49,483 bases of DNA from Clostridium sp. GTDB taxonomy: Bacteria; Bacillota; Clostridia; Lachnospirales; Lachnospiraceae. Shown piece after piece: positions 41,731-49,483 of the stretch; position 1 is the first letter of the stretch; each line of letters starts with the position of its first letter. The notes under the pieces were generated by a model, which saw only the letters and a program-made list of their open reading frames with translations, searched no databases and was not told where the DNA came from. The translations under genes were made by a program, and so were the position numbers. The DNA is taken from the NCBI GenBank assembly GCA_023664775.1, contig JAMPEW010000022.1, positions 1-49,483 of the forward strand, read 5' to 3'.

Positions 41731-44034
41731 ATGAGGCAGCGTTTAAATATTGGACTGCTTATAGACGATATCGATGCCGTTTTTACAAACGAAGCCTGCA
41801 AGGGTGCAGTTTTGGCAGCCAAGGCAATCGATGCAAACATGTTTATATTTCCGGGTGGTTATTTGGATCATGAGGATATTTCAGATGAACACCTGAAATA
41901 CGAATACCAATACAACACCTTATTTGAGTTCGCCTGCAATAAGCATTTAGATGTTCTATATATTATGATGGGCATGATTGCAGGACGTGTTCCCGACAAT
42001 GACAAGATTGCCTTTCTTGAGAAGTTCATCGGCATTCCTGTTGTTGCACTTTACACGAAAATGGACGGCTACACCTCTGCCACCTTCGATAACCGCATTG
42101 GGTTTTCAAAGGCAATCCGGCACTTAATCACAGAACATAACGCCAAAAAAATAGGATATGTCAGTGGTCCAAAAACCAATGTTGACGCCATGCAGCGAAT
42201 GGACACCTTCAAGCGCGTGCTTACTGAGGAAAACATACCGATTGTTGACGATTATATCATATACGGCAACTTTGAAGAAAGCAGCGAGGGAATCATACGT
42301 GAGCTTGTAGAACAGCATCCTGAGATTGAAGCCCTTGTATTTGCAAACGATAGAATGGCATTAGGCGGCTACCGTGCATTTCAGAAAATGGGCATTCATG
42401 TCGGCGAGGACATACTCGTTGTCGGCTTTGATAATTCCGTTTTTGCCCCTACCCTAAACCCGCCGCTTTCCACAGTGGAGGCAAATGCTTCCGAGCTTTC
42501 CTATCAGGCAGTATACAATGCACATCATTTTCTGAAAACACAGGAAATGGAAAATATGGAGGTAAAAACCCATTTTATAAAAAGAGCCTCCTGCGGCTGC
42601 AATAAATTTGATACCGAAGGAATATCCGGTATGCTTGAATTTGACCATACGACAGCCAAGGAAGATATAAATTTGAATGCCATACACAGATTTCTTTTTG
42701 GAAATTATTTAAAGGGCGGCGCCATTCAGCGTATTAAGGATGACATATCCGTCTTTATAAAAATGCTTTTTGATTTAGCAGATGAGCAGAATGTTGAAAA
42801 AAATGAAAAGGATCTTGAGGTTCTTTTCATGCAGCTTATAAACAATTCCCTGCTTCAGTACACTACCGTAGAGTTGTTTTTTAACCTTCTCATATACATG
42901 CAGCAGACGCTCACCAACAGAATTGACAATGATGAGGATAGGCTCCGAATGGTAAATACATTTTCTAAAATGTACCGTGACCTTGCTATGTCAAATTGTC
43001 AGATTGTCCAGGAACGCGAGCAGGGCTTAGACCGTATTTCGCACCTCATAAATAACATGACTGCAAATATGTTTCTTATGGAAAACAACATTGAGGTTCC
43101 ATATGACATTGCACTTGACAATTTAAGCAGTGTAGGAATCCAAAGTGCATATTTGTATACCTACCAAAATACAATACACCATGCCAGAGGTACCGCATGG
43201 ACAAAACCAAATAAAATTCTTTTCAAGGCATATTATGACGGCGATAAGTCTTACCCTGTTCCTGAGGAACAACAGCTACTTACAACAAGCAAGCTTTTTA
43301 ATAACCCTTTTATTATTTCGGACCATGCAAGAATCATGGTGCTTTCTCCACTTTTTTCAGGCGATGAATTATTCGGCGTGCTTTTTTCCGAGGTAGATTA
43401 CAAGGATTTTGGCAATATTGCCTCCATAAGCTTTCAGATTTCTGCCGCATTAAAATCTTTCCTGTTACTTGAGCAGCAGCAGGAAATTCAGGCAAGAATG
43501 TCTTTAAATCTCAATCAGATAAAGGAAAGCAACCAGCGTCTCAGCGTTATATCACAGTCGGATGAGCTTACAGGTCTGTATAACCGCAGAGGCTTCCTTG
43601 AGCATGCACAAAGCATCATACGCAACAAGAAAAACAAAGGGAAACATGGACTTATCGTATATGCTGATATGGATAATCTTAAAATGATAAACGACAAATA
43701 TGGTCATGACGAGGGCGATTTTGCACTGAAGGAAATCGCATCAATTCTCACGGATGTTTTCAGACGCTCAGATATTGTGGGACGGCTTGGCGGTGACGAA
43801 TTTACTGCGCTTGCCCTTGTAAATATAGAAAACTATGAAAATATTATGCGGCGGCGCATAAATGAAGTGACGCTCAGACACAATAAGGCGGCCGGCAAGC
43901 CATACCCAATTGAGATGAGCGCCGGTATTTACGAATTTGAATGTAACGCTGATATAAATATATACGATTTACTTGCTGCATCAGACGACCTCCTTTATGA
44001 GGACAAAAAACGCAGAAAAACAATGCGCAGCTAA
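41731..44034 (+). CDS. Diguanylate cyclase with LacI-type ligand-binding sensor
   Basis: 767 residues, no membrane segment. Residues 1-285 are a periplasmic-binding-protein-like domain of the LacI/GalR regulator type (GLLIDDIDAVFTNEACKGA, KIGYVSGPKTN, ALVFANDRMALGGYRAFQ, DILVVGFDNS) but with no helix-turn-helix in front. A helical and GAF-like middle (about 320-565) leads to a GGDEF domain (about 600-765) with intact GGDEF (687-691) and an RRSD inhibitory I-site five residues before it. It should make cyclic di-GMP in response to a cytosolic small molecule, perhaps a sugar. AGAGGTG precedes the ATG. It ends 2 bp from the convergent HD-GYP gene. Confidence 0.92.
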   Translation: MRQRLNIGLLIDDIDAVFTNEACKGAVLAAKAIDANMFIFPGGYLDHEDISDEHLKYEYQYNTLFEFACNKHLDVLYIMMGMIAGRVPDNDKIAFLEKFIGIPVVALYTKMDGYTSATFDNRIGFSKAIRHLITEHNAKKIGYVSGPKTNVDAMQRMDTFKRVLTEENIPIVDDYIIYGNFEESSEGIIRELVEQHPEIEALVFANDRMALGGYRAFQKMGIHVGEDILVVGFDNSVFAPTLNPPLSTVEANASELSYQAVYNAHHFLKTQEMENMEVKTHFIKRASCGCNKFDTEGISGMLEFDHTTAKEDINLNAIHRFLFGNYLKGGAIQRIKDDISVFIKMLFDLADEQNVEKNEKDLEVLFMQLINNSLLQYTTVELFFNLLIYMQQTLTNRIDNDEDRLRMVNTFSKMYRDLAMSNCQIVQEREQGLDRISHLINNMTANMFLMENNIEVPYDIALDNLSSVGIQSAYLYTYQNTIHHARGTAWTKPNKILFKAYYDGDKSYPVPEEQQLLTTSKLFNNPFIISDHARIMVLSPLFSGDELFGVLFSEVDYKDFGNIASISFQISAALKSFLLLEQQQEIQARMSLNLNQIKESNQRLSVISQSDELTGLYNRRGFLEHAQSIIRNKKNKGKHGLIVYADMDNLKMINDKYGHDEGDFALKEIASILTDVFRRSDIVGRLGGDEFTALALVNIENYENIMRRRINEVTLRHNKAAGKPYPIEMSAGIYEFECNADINIYDLLAASDDLLYEDKKRRKTMRS

Positions 44035-44036
44035 TA

Positions 44037-45956
44037 TTATGGTGCCTCGATATTTTGTACAACACTGTGGAGTATTTCAACAAGCACCTTTGGCAAAAAC
44101 GGCTTTACAATATAATCATCACAGCCAAGGTCAGTTGCCTTTTTGATAGACGCAAAATCTTTATACACTGACATAAATACAATCGGTGCGTCCGTTTTTT
44201 CACGAAGCCGTTTGTATACCTCAAAGCCGTCCATATCAGGCATCTGTATATCAAGCACAATGATATCTATAGATACCTTTGAGATTATTTCCAATGCATC
44301 ATGCCCGCTTTTCACAGAATAAATATCATACTGCGGCTCATCCTCCAATGCAAACTTGATAAATTCAACATTCATCTCCTCGTCATCAACAATCAGTACA
44401 TTCTTCTTAAATTCGATTTTTTGGCACAGGCTGTAATTTACATCTTCATCTATCATCTGAAGCATGATTTTGGCAATTTCAGGGTCAAACTGTGTTCCCA
44501 TTCCCTTTTCAATTTCTTTTTTTACCGTCTCCTGTGGAAGCACGTCTCTGTAGCTTCTGTATGACGTCATTGCATCATATGCATCAGCAACACCGATTAT
44601 CCTTGCTATTTCAGGTATGTTTTCCCCCTCAAGTCCATTTGGGTAGCCTTTTCCATCGTATCTTTCATGGTGCCACTTTGCCCCCTGCGCAATACTCGGA
44701 TTTTCCGTCATCGTCTTTAAAATATGATGCCCCGCAATCGGATGTAATTTAATGTAACCAAATTCTTCATCCGTAAGCTTTGATGGTTTATTTATAATGC
44801 TGTCAGGCACATGTATCTTTCCCACATCATGAAGCAGTCCTGCATAATACGTTTCCTTTATCTCACTTTCGGATTTTCCCATGTATTTTGCAATTTCCCT
44901 AGCATACTTCGCAACACGCTGGGAATGACCGTTTGTATATTTATCCTTCGCATCTATCGTTCTTGCAAGCGTTTGAATGATTACGTCATTTAATCTCTCC
45001 TTTTCAGCTCTGCTCTCCTCCAGCATTTCCATATGCCACTTTAACCTGCGGAACAGCATCGCACATAATAACACGATTATAATAAATACAACAAGACATA
45101 CGATTATGTTTCTTACAATCAAAAACCATGTATCATGGAAAAGCTTTGTATTGCTCACGACCATGACAACATACCAGTCATCCATTATGACCTCCGTAAA
45201 TACAGTGCATTTCTCACCGTCAATCGTAACGTCAAATGTATCCTTTCCGTCATCGTATATTCTAGTCATAAGGTCCTGCATTTCAGGCATATCATTATAA
45301 TTTTTTCCTTTTTCCATTTCTTCGGAATGTGCCACAACCAAACCGCTTTTATCAACGATAAAACCGTAACCCATGTCCCCCATGTTTACGTCCATCATCA
45401 TAACCTGCACTTCATTCAAGTAAATATCCAAAGAAATTACACTTTCACCATCATATAACAGCTTGCAAACCGAAATAATAATTGTATTTGTCTGTGCATC
45501 AAGATAAGGCGGCACTACCGCAGGCTCACCGTCTGCCTCCTTTGCTACAATATACCATTCTCTTTCCTGTGGCACATAGTCATCGTCCGGAACCCACTGA
45601 ATACCGTCAATATATTCGTCCATAAAAAGACCGTAAATGCCTGTAAAGTTTTCATCTACATCCACAAGATAACGCTCAGACTGGTCTATTAGGAAATCGC
45701 TGATTTCTTCCTTTGTTGCTCCAGCCTTCATCATATATTCCACCGATATTGACGTGACCTCCAAAACATTCATGCCCTTTAAAAGATAGTATTTTAACTG
45801 CTCCGTTTCCTGTTTCAGGTTACTGCGTCCAAGTGCAAGAAGCTCATCCTTTGACTGATTGTAAAAGGTCGCAAAATTAATCGTAACCATCGACGCGAGT
45901 GCAATCAGAATGATTATGATTGTGAAAATATACTGTTTTGCATCCTTATTTTTCAT
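44037..45956 (-). CDS. Membrane HD-GYP phosphodiesterase with external sensor and C-terminal receiver
   Basis: 639 residues. Membrane segment at about 9-28, an extracellular Cache-like sensor (about 35-275, with ERYLVDVDENFTGIYGLFMD and DDWYVVMVVSNTKLFHDTW), a second membrane segment (about 283-303), a coiled coil, an HD-GYP domain (about 335-505) with LLHDVGKIHVPD, WHHERYDGKGYPNG intact, and a receiver at the end (about 515-635) with LDIQMPDMDG and IVKPF. The HD-GYP-then-receiver order is reversed relative to the common form. It should hydrolyse cyclic di-GMP, opposing the neighbouring cyclase. AGGAAG lies before the ATG. The best promoter lies 640 bp upstream, beyond a repeat array. Confidence 0.92.
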   Translation of the reverse strand: MKNKDAKQYIFTIIIILIALASMVTINFATFYNQSKDELLALGRSNLKQETEQLKYYLLKGMNVLEVTSISVEYMMKAGATKEEISDFLIDQSERYLVDVDENFTGIYGLFMDEYIDGIQWVPDDDYVPQEREWYIVAKEADGEPAVVPPYLDAQTNTIIISVCKLLYDGESVISLDIYLNEVQVMMMDVNMGDMGYGFIVDKSGLVVAHSEEMEKGKNYNDMPEMQDLMTRIYDDGKDTFDVTIDGEKCTVFTEVIMDDWYVVMVVSNTKLFHDTWFLIVRNIIVCLVVFIIIVLLCAMLFRRLKWHMEMLEESRAEKERLNDVIIQTLARTIDAKDKYTNGHSQRVAKYAREIAKYMGKSESEIKETYYAGLLHDVGKIHVPDSIINKPSKLTDEEFGYIKLHPIAGHHILKTMTENPSIAQGAKWHHERYDGKGYPNGLEGENIPEIARIIGVADAYDAMTSYRSYRDVLPQETVKKEIEKGMGTQFDPEIAKIMLQMIDEDVNYSLCQKIEFKKNVLIVDDEEMNVEFIKFALEDEPQYDIYSVKSGHDALEIISKVSIDIIVLDIQMPDMDGFEVYKRLREKTDAPIVFMSVYKDFASIKKATDLGCDDYIVKPFLPKVLVEILHSVVQNIEAP

Positions 45957-45983
45957 TTTATGTATCTTCCTATTCTAAATTAT

Positions 45984-46616
45984 TTATGGTGCCACTTCTG
46001 ACAGTGGACTAAGGCGTGTTGTCTGCCACAATTTCCACATAATTATCTTAATCCGCGGTGCCGCTTCTGACAGTGGACTAAGACGTGTTGTCTTCCGTCT
46101 GCTGCGATATATTTATGGTATTGTTTCTAACAGTCGGCTGGCAAGCTTTCCATCTGCCATCTTACCCATGTGTTGCACTAATTTATGTTACATGCAACGG
46201 CAACCATTTTTAAATGGATTTCTTCATACATACTGATACATTGATAAACAATCTATTATGGATAATCGCAAAATGTTTCTTTACACATTGGTGCTTACAT
46301 AGCATTTATGGTTTATGATTATAGCATTCCCATTCACGTTAAAATACCTATGTTGGCAGTATGTTGTTGATATTTATGGTTTATACTTTCTGTGCACGGC
46401 GAAAACATTTGTGCTGATGGTATGACTGCATGATGTTTATGATTTATAGCTTTATGTTTATTTTTATACAACATCTTTCGTTTATTTTTTATTGTATGGC
46501 GCTTAACAGTTTTTGTTATATTGCTTTTTTCGTTTACCCTTTTTTACATGGTGCTTAACAGTTTTTGTTATATTGCTTTTTCATTTACCTTTTCATTATA
46601 TAGTATTTAACAGTTT
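45984..46616. repeat. Degenerate tandem array, about 50-70 bp period
   Basis: The 715-bp gene-free interval 45957-46671 is built of decaying units marked by TTTATGGT-like anchors at about 45984, 46053, 46113, 46182, 46253, 46304, 46373, 46436, 46493, 46545 and 46600. Left-end units share CTTCTGACAGTGGACTAAG (45995 and 46064); right-end units share GCTTAACAGTTTTTGTTATA (46500 and 46552). Units differ too much, and have no constant repeat with unique spacers, for a CRISPR array. On the minus strand it forms the 5' leader of the HD-GYP gene. Confidence 0.65.
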
Positions 46617-46623
46617 ATATCAA
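46595..46623 (-). promoter_or_regulatory. Strong promoter reading into the repeat array and HD-GYP gene
   Basis: TTGATA (46618-46623), 17-bp spacer and perfect TATAAT (46595-46600) on the minus strand. It lies in the last unit of the array, giving a leader of about 630 nt if it serves the gene starting at 45956. Confidence 0.65.
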
Positions 46624-46671
46624 CAAAAGTTTATCTGTGTCAATTAAACGATGCAGCTAATATCAATCATT

Positions 46672-47169
46672 TCATCCATTTTGTACCCGATTCATGTATC
46701 TATCCCATTCAAATACAGCCTTTTCAAACAATATATTCAGACAATAAGAATCTGACACGGTTCCCTCGCTTTCATCTTCAAATTCAATTCCCAAGGAATA
46801 ACTCCTCATGTCGCCTTTATTATCATCGTTCTTATTTAGAAAATATAAATAGGCACCTTCACACTGTTTAAGCAGTTTTCCAAGCTCCTCCTCAGTAAGC
46901 CTACGGTCTGGAACCTCATTTATAAGTACGTCATTTGCATCATAATATTTATATCCATCCTTAACGCCGTCCGTGATTTTCCCTTTTATGAACCTGACAG
47001 TTGTAGTCCCTGCATAGCTGTCCGTGTAGTTTGTATTTTGAGAATTGTCCTTTTTAACAATAAGTGCTTCCAGCACCAGCGTGATACAATCCTTTTCTGC
47101 TTTAAATTCAACTATCCTACAATCCTTATATGAAAAACTTTCTATTTCATTTATGCTTTTATAATTCAT
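46672..47169 (-). CDS. Hypothetical protein (165 aa)
   Basis: 165 residues from ATG 47169 (GGGAGATTG upstream). Soluble, acidic, mixed alpha/beta, with a beta-rich first half (DCRIVEFKAEKDCITLVLEALIV as successive strands) and a C-terminal ILFEKAVFEWDRYMNR helix. No family recognised, no signal peptide. It lies alone between two repeat tracts: the degenerate array begins just beyond its 3' end and an 18-bp minisatellite lies in its upstream region. Confidence 0.7.
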   Translation of the reverse strand: MNYKSINEIESFSYKDCRIVEFKAEKDCITLVLEALIVKKDNSQNTNYTDSYAGTTTVRFIKGKITDGVKDGYKYYDANDVLINEVPDRRLTEEELGKLLKQCEGAYLYFLNKNDDNKGDMRSYSLGIEFEDESEGTVSDSYCLNILFEKAVFEWDRYMNRVQNG

Positions 47170-47227
47170 TTTCAATCTCCCTTATATTGTTATCCTGACG
47201 CTTTAAATTACATGTAGGCTTGTAATT

Positions 47228-47403
47228 TTACATGGTTTTTTGGTTTCACATAGTTTTTTGCTTCATATGATTTTTATAACTTCATGCAACTTTATAGTTT
47301 CACTTGATTTTATGGTTTCATGTGGTTTTATGCTTTCATGTGGTTTTATAACTTCACACGGCATTTCAGCTCCACATGGTCTTACAACTCCACATGGTTT
47401 TAA
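47228..47403. repeat. 18-bp minisatellite
   Basis: About ten degenerate copies of an 18-bp unit close to TTTTATGGTTTCATGTGG, in register at least from 47302 to 47400. The plus strand is open across it and would give hexapeptide repeats (FMVSCG, FMLSCG, FITSHG), but without ribosome binding site or homology, so I treat it as non-coding. It lies in the leader of the 165-residue protein gene. Confidence 0.7.
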
Positions 47404-47440
47404 CATTACGGAGACTTATAAAAGTATAAGCTCCGTAATG
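47404..47440. repeat. Perfect hairpin beside the minisatellite
   Basis: CATTACGGAG-a-CTTATA, loop AAAG, TATAAG-CTCCGTAATG: a 16-bp stem with one bulge. No T-run follows on either strand, so it is more likely an RNA stability or regulatory element in the leader of the minus-strand gene than a terminator. Confidence 0.6.
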
Positions 47441-47702
47441 CATATTATATCATTTTTAATTAAATTATAACATACTGTGAAATAGTAAAAAATAATAAAT
47501 AACATGAAACGCTAAGTAATTTAATACCATGTAACATGAATGATAAATAATAAGTAACATAAATGGTAATTAACAACATAAGTAACAATACACAACTAAC
47601 AAAAACAATAACAGAATTGAAGAATAAAAAGAATTTGAAAAGAAAATATTATTTCGTATAAATAAATTATACAAATGTGTTTTTCTTTAAAGCCTACGCT
47701 TA
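47441..47702. other. A+T-rich gene-free stretch
   Basis: Low-complexity DNA with loosely repeated ATAAATAATAAGTAACAT-like words (47490-47600). No gene, terminator with clear stem or confident promoter seen. Confidence 0.5.
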
Positions 47703-48440
47703 TTAGGCAAACTTTTGAATTTTAGCACTATGGTCAGCCACAACCTTTTTAATAATGCTTATATCTTCCTGCATTACATCAAACTGCATAACGCCTGTCT
47801 GGTATCTTTCATATGTAGATATATAACAGGATTCAATGTTTCCAATACGAGGAACGACATCATTCTCAATTGTAAGCTCAATATTTGTCACACGCGGTTT
47901 AACATCCTCATCAACTATTGCCTCGATGTTTGCTAATCGCGGCTTAATGTCCTTATCAATTGTTGCCTCGATATTTGCTAGTCGCGGCTTAATGTCCTTA
48001 TCAATTGTTGCCTCGATGTTTGCTAATCGTGGCTTAATGTCCTTATCAATTGTTGCTTCAATGTTTGCTAATCGTGGCAATACATCGTTTTCTAATGTAA
48101 ATTCAACCTTATCAAGCCTGTATTCAACCTTGTCAAGTCTCTGCTCCACCTTATCAAGCCTCTGCTCCACTCTGTCAAGCCTCTGCTCAACCTTGTCAAG
48201 CCTCTGCTCTACCTTGTCAAGTCTCTGCTCTACCTTGTCAAGCCTCTGCTCCACCTTATCAAGCCTCTGCTCCACTCTGTCAAGCCTCTGCTCAACCTTG
48301 TCAAGCCTCTGCTCGACTTTGTCAAGTCTCTGCTCAACTTTGTCAAGCCTCGCATCTATCCTGTCCAATCGTTCATACACAGGCTCTAACTTTATATCCA
48401 TTAAATTGGATATTGCAAATAACAATTCGTTGTCTGACAT
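47703..48440 (-). CDS. Heptad-repeat coiled-coil protein
   Basis: 245 residues. After a short head (MSDNELLFAISNLMDIKLEP) come thirteen consecutive heptads of RLDKVEQ type (about 23-115), with Leu and Val at the core positions, then four to five 15-residue repeats of LANIEATIDKDIKPR type (about 122-195) and a capping region. The DNA repeats with 21-bp and 45-bp periods. It should form a long parallel coiled coil; role unknown, perhaps scaffold or phage-tail-fibre-like. AAGGAGG stands before the ATG. The opposite strand is open too, but that reading (repeated SLCSTLS) is an artefact of the repeats. Confidence 0.85.
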   Translation of the reverse strand: MSDNELLFAISNLMDIKLEPVYERLDRIDARLDKVEQRLDKVEQRLDKVEQRLDRVEQRLDKVEQRLDKVEQRLDKVEQRLDKVEQRLDRVEQRLDKVEQRLDKVEYRLDKVEFTLENDVLPRLANIEATIDKDIKPRLANIEATIDKDIKPRLANIEATIDKDIKPRLANIEAIVDEDVKPRVTNIELTIENDVVPRIGNIESCYISTYERYQTGVMQFDVMQEDISIIKKVVADHSAKIQKFA

Positions 48441-48591
48441 ATGTTTTACCTCCTTTCCCCTATACTAAAGCCAGCTGCGTCGCTTCACAGCTTCACCACA
48501 AGGATAACTCATGGCTAAAATCCTTCGTAAAACATATACTACCATATCAGCCGCAAAATGTATATAGTGAATTTAATTTTTTTACACGGTC

Positions 48592-48644
48592 GGCGCTGTC
48601 GCACCAAGGATTCAAGACACATAGTTGTTTACCCATGACAAGCC
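48592..48644. repeat. Dispersed hairpin repeat, copy 3
   Basis: GGCGCTGTCGCACCAAGG...CACATAGTTGTTTACCCATG...GACAAGCC, matching copies at 29888 and (inverted) 19523. GGCGCTGTC can pair with GACAAGCC; the long second arm of copy 2 is missing. It lies in the 306-bp gap 48441-48746, which holds no gene. Confidence 0.6.
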
Positions 48645-48671
48645 TCATTTTCTTTAAACGGAGAAAATAAA

Positions 48672-48720
48672 AGAAGCTGTATACTAAGAAAAAATTTATA
48701 TTCTTGATGTAGCAGCCTCT
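48672..48720 (-). terminator. Intrinsic terminator after the 139-residue protein gene
   Basis: Minus-strand AGAGGCTG and CAGCTTCT pair (one G-T) around an A+T-rich loop, followed by TTTATTTTC; 27 bp after the stop codon at 48747. Confidence 0.65.
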
Positions 48721-48746
48721 TTTATTTTTCGTTTATAGAAACTTAT

Positions 48747-49166
48747 TTACTTAAAACAGTCTTCAAAGGATTCATCAAGCAGCAGCGTGCCCTGTGCTTT
48801 TTTATGTAAGTCGCGGAGCTTAACTAAATCAATCTCCAACGGGTTCTTTTTAATGCGCCAGCCATTCTCCAAATCATTATCCATCAAATATTGAACTGTA
48901 ACTATAGTGCCATCCTCATAGTACAAGGATGCATCATAATAATGCATACTCTCTTTTCTGCTAAAATCAATATGCTGAACAAAATAACCTGCTTTACATA
49001 ATGCTATGGCCGTCGTAAGGTCAAACACTTCACCAAGTAAACGTTGCAGCTTGTCAACATGCGCAAGACTTACCTGAATTGTATCCTCAAGCTTTTGCTG
49101 ATCATTTTGGATATCAATACGTATTTCCTGTAATTTTTTTACTAAATCAATAACTTCTGTATCCAT
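48747..49166 (-). CDS. Hypothetical protein (139 aa)
   Basis: 139 residues, soluble. Residues 1-45 are a predicted coiled coil (VIDLVKKLQEIRIDIQNDQQ and on), followed by a small mixed domain (ALCKAGYFVQHIDFSRKES, DGTIVTVQYLMDNDLENGWR). Family not recognised. AAGGAG stands before the ATG. It lies between the GGGtGRT-family gene and the coiled-coil protein gene with terminators on both sides, so it is probably a single-gene transcript. Confidence 0.75.
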   Translation of the reverse strand: MDTEVIDLVKKLQEIRIDIQNDQQKLEDTIQVSLAHVDKLQRLLGEVFDLTTAIALCKAGYFVQHIDFSRKESMHYYDASLYYEDGTIVTVQYLMDNDLENGWRIKKNPLEIDLVKLRDLHKKAQGTLLLDESFEDCFK

Positions 49167-49210
49167 ATTCTACAATCTCCTTTACTTTAAATTAATAATT
49201 CACAAAAAGC

Positions 49211-49247
49211 AAGGCCTCTCAAGCTGAAATACAGCTTGAGAAACCTT
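49211..49247. terminator. Bidirectional intrinsic terminator
   Basis: CTCAAGCTG and CAGCTTGAG pair perfectly, extended by AAGG/CCTT; T-rich tracts follow on both strands (ATTTTTATT on plus, GCTTTTTG on minus). It ends the minus-strand gene stopping at 49311. Confidence 0.85.
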
Positions 49248-49310
49248 ATTTTTATTATATTATCCATTCGTAGTGAAAATTTCCTCTACGCATCAAACTA
49301 GTACCACTTA

Positions 49311-49483
49311 TTAGAACTTGCCATCCTTAGCTGCTTCCTCGATAGAAACTGCAACTGCAACAGTCATACCAACCATAGGGTTATTACCTGCACCGATAAG
49401 ACCCATCATTTCTACGTGTGCAGGAACAGATGAAGAACCTGCGAACTGTGCATCGGAATGCATACGTCCAAGGGTATCTGTCA
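49311..49483 (-). CDS. GGGtGRT-family protein, C-terminal fragment
   Basis: Only the last 56 codons are in the window, ending with TAA at 49311-49313. DTLGRMHSDAQFAGSSSVPA followed by HVEMMGLIGAGNNPMVGMTV matches, from memory, the C-terminus of the GGGtGRT protein, an abundant cytosolic protein of Lachnospiraceae and other anaerobes with no established function. The start is beyond the right edge. It is followed by a bidirectional terminator. Confidence 0.7.
   Translation of the reverse strand, partial: TDTLGRMHSDAQFAGSSSVPAHVEMMGLIGAGNNPMVGMTVAVAVSIEEAAKDGKF

Noticed and set aside
45984-46150. Possible CRISPR array
   Set aside because: Units decay gradually, spacing varies from 51 to 71 bp, the space between units is also related, and no cas gene is present.
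47240-47470. Small plus-strand gene encoding hexapeptide repeats
   Set aside because: No ribosome binding site or homology; the openness follows from an 18-bp minisatellite.
47836-48468. Open frame on the plus strand opposite the coiled-coil gene, with repeated SLCSTLS
   Set aside because: It mirrors the 21-bp repeats of the real gene, has no ribosome binding site and gives a low-complexity product; the minus-strand heptads and AAGGAGG site are convincing.
1-49483. tRNA or rRNA genes
   Set aside because: No cloverleaf with TTCGA-type arms and CCA-like end, and no rRNA-like stretch, was seen on either strand.

Overview
The window looks like a chromosome segment of a Gram-positive anaerobic Firmicute, most likely a spore-forming Lachnospiraceae. 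The grounds are low G+C, strong AGGAGG-type ribosome binding sites, DUF4364, DUF1385 and GGGtGRT-family genes, a rho-rpmE-DUF1385-prmC-prfA order, a tig-clpP-clpX-engB order and an alpha/beta small acid-soluble spore protein. No tRNA, rRNA, CRISPR array or complete insertion sequence was seen. Most genes lie on the minus strand.

Layout. 0-1.5 kb: an acidic exported protein running off the left edge, a divergent XRE regulator with paired operator-like palindromes, and a small HD-domain protein. 1.6-5.1 kb (plus): a three-gene cassette of MurT-like Mur ligase, GatD-like protein lacking its catalytic Cys and His, and an EctB-type diaminobutyrate aminotransferase. 5.1-9.3 kb: an ABC-2 exporter operon with a membrane S41 peptidase. 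9.6-10.3 kb: a very AT-rich orphan MazF/PemK-like toxin gene. 10.5-15.3 kb: membrane GDPD phosphodiesterase, a small acidic protein, a 138-bp MITE-like element, a MATE transporter with an attenuator-like leader, and a DUF2798 membrane protein directly behind a terminator hairpin. 15.4-19.4 kb: DUF2975-XRE-DUF4173-response regulator-histidine kinase, probably one operon. 19.6-23.4 kb: hybrid kinase and HD-GYP response regulator. 23.5-33.2 kb: core translation, transcription and proteolysis genes. 33.4-39.7 kb: spore protein gene and a 2003-residue sortase-anchored surface protein. 40-41.7 kb: MTAN-LuxS operon behind a structured leader. 41.7-46 kb: a LacI-sensor diguanylate cyclase tail to tail with a Cache/HD-GYP/REC phosphodiesterase. 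46-48.5 kb: a cluster of tandem repeats of three different periods around two poorly known genes. 48.7 kb to the end: a small hypothetical gene and the 3' end of a GGGtGRT-family gene.

Systems view. Three proteins act on cyclic di-GMP (one GGDEF, two HD-GYP), and two of these are fed by sensor domains that differ in type. Several genes sit behind leaders with promoter, structured RNA and terminator (ABC operon, MATE, DUF2798, MTAN-LuxS), so RNA-level control seems common here.

The best candidate for an undescribed system is the MurT/GatD/EctB cassette: the ligase keeps its ATP-binding and zinc-ribbon signatures, its glutaminase partner is dead, and an enzyme making a diamine amino acid is encoded next to it. 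The MTAN-LuxS leader, the MATE leader, a 50-nt dispersed hairpin family (three copies) and the MITE-like element come next. Assignments rest on reading sequence and remembered family signatures only; no search or folding program was run.
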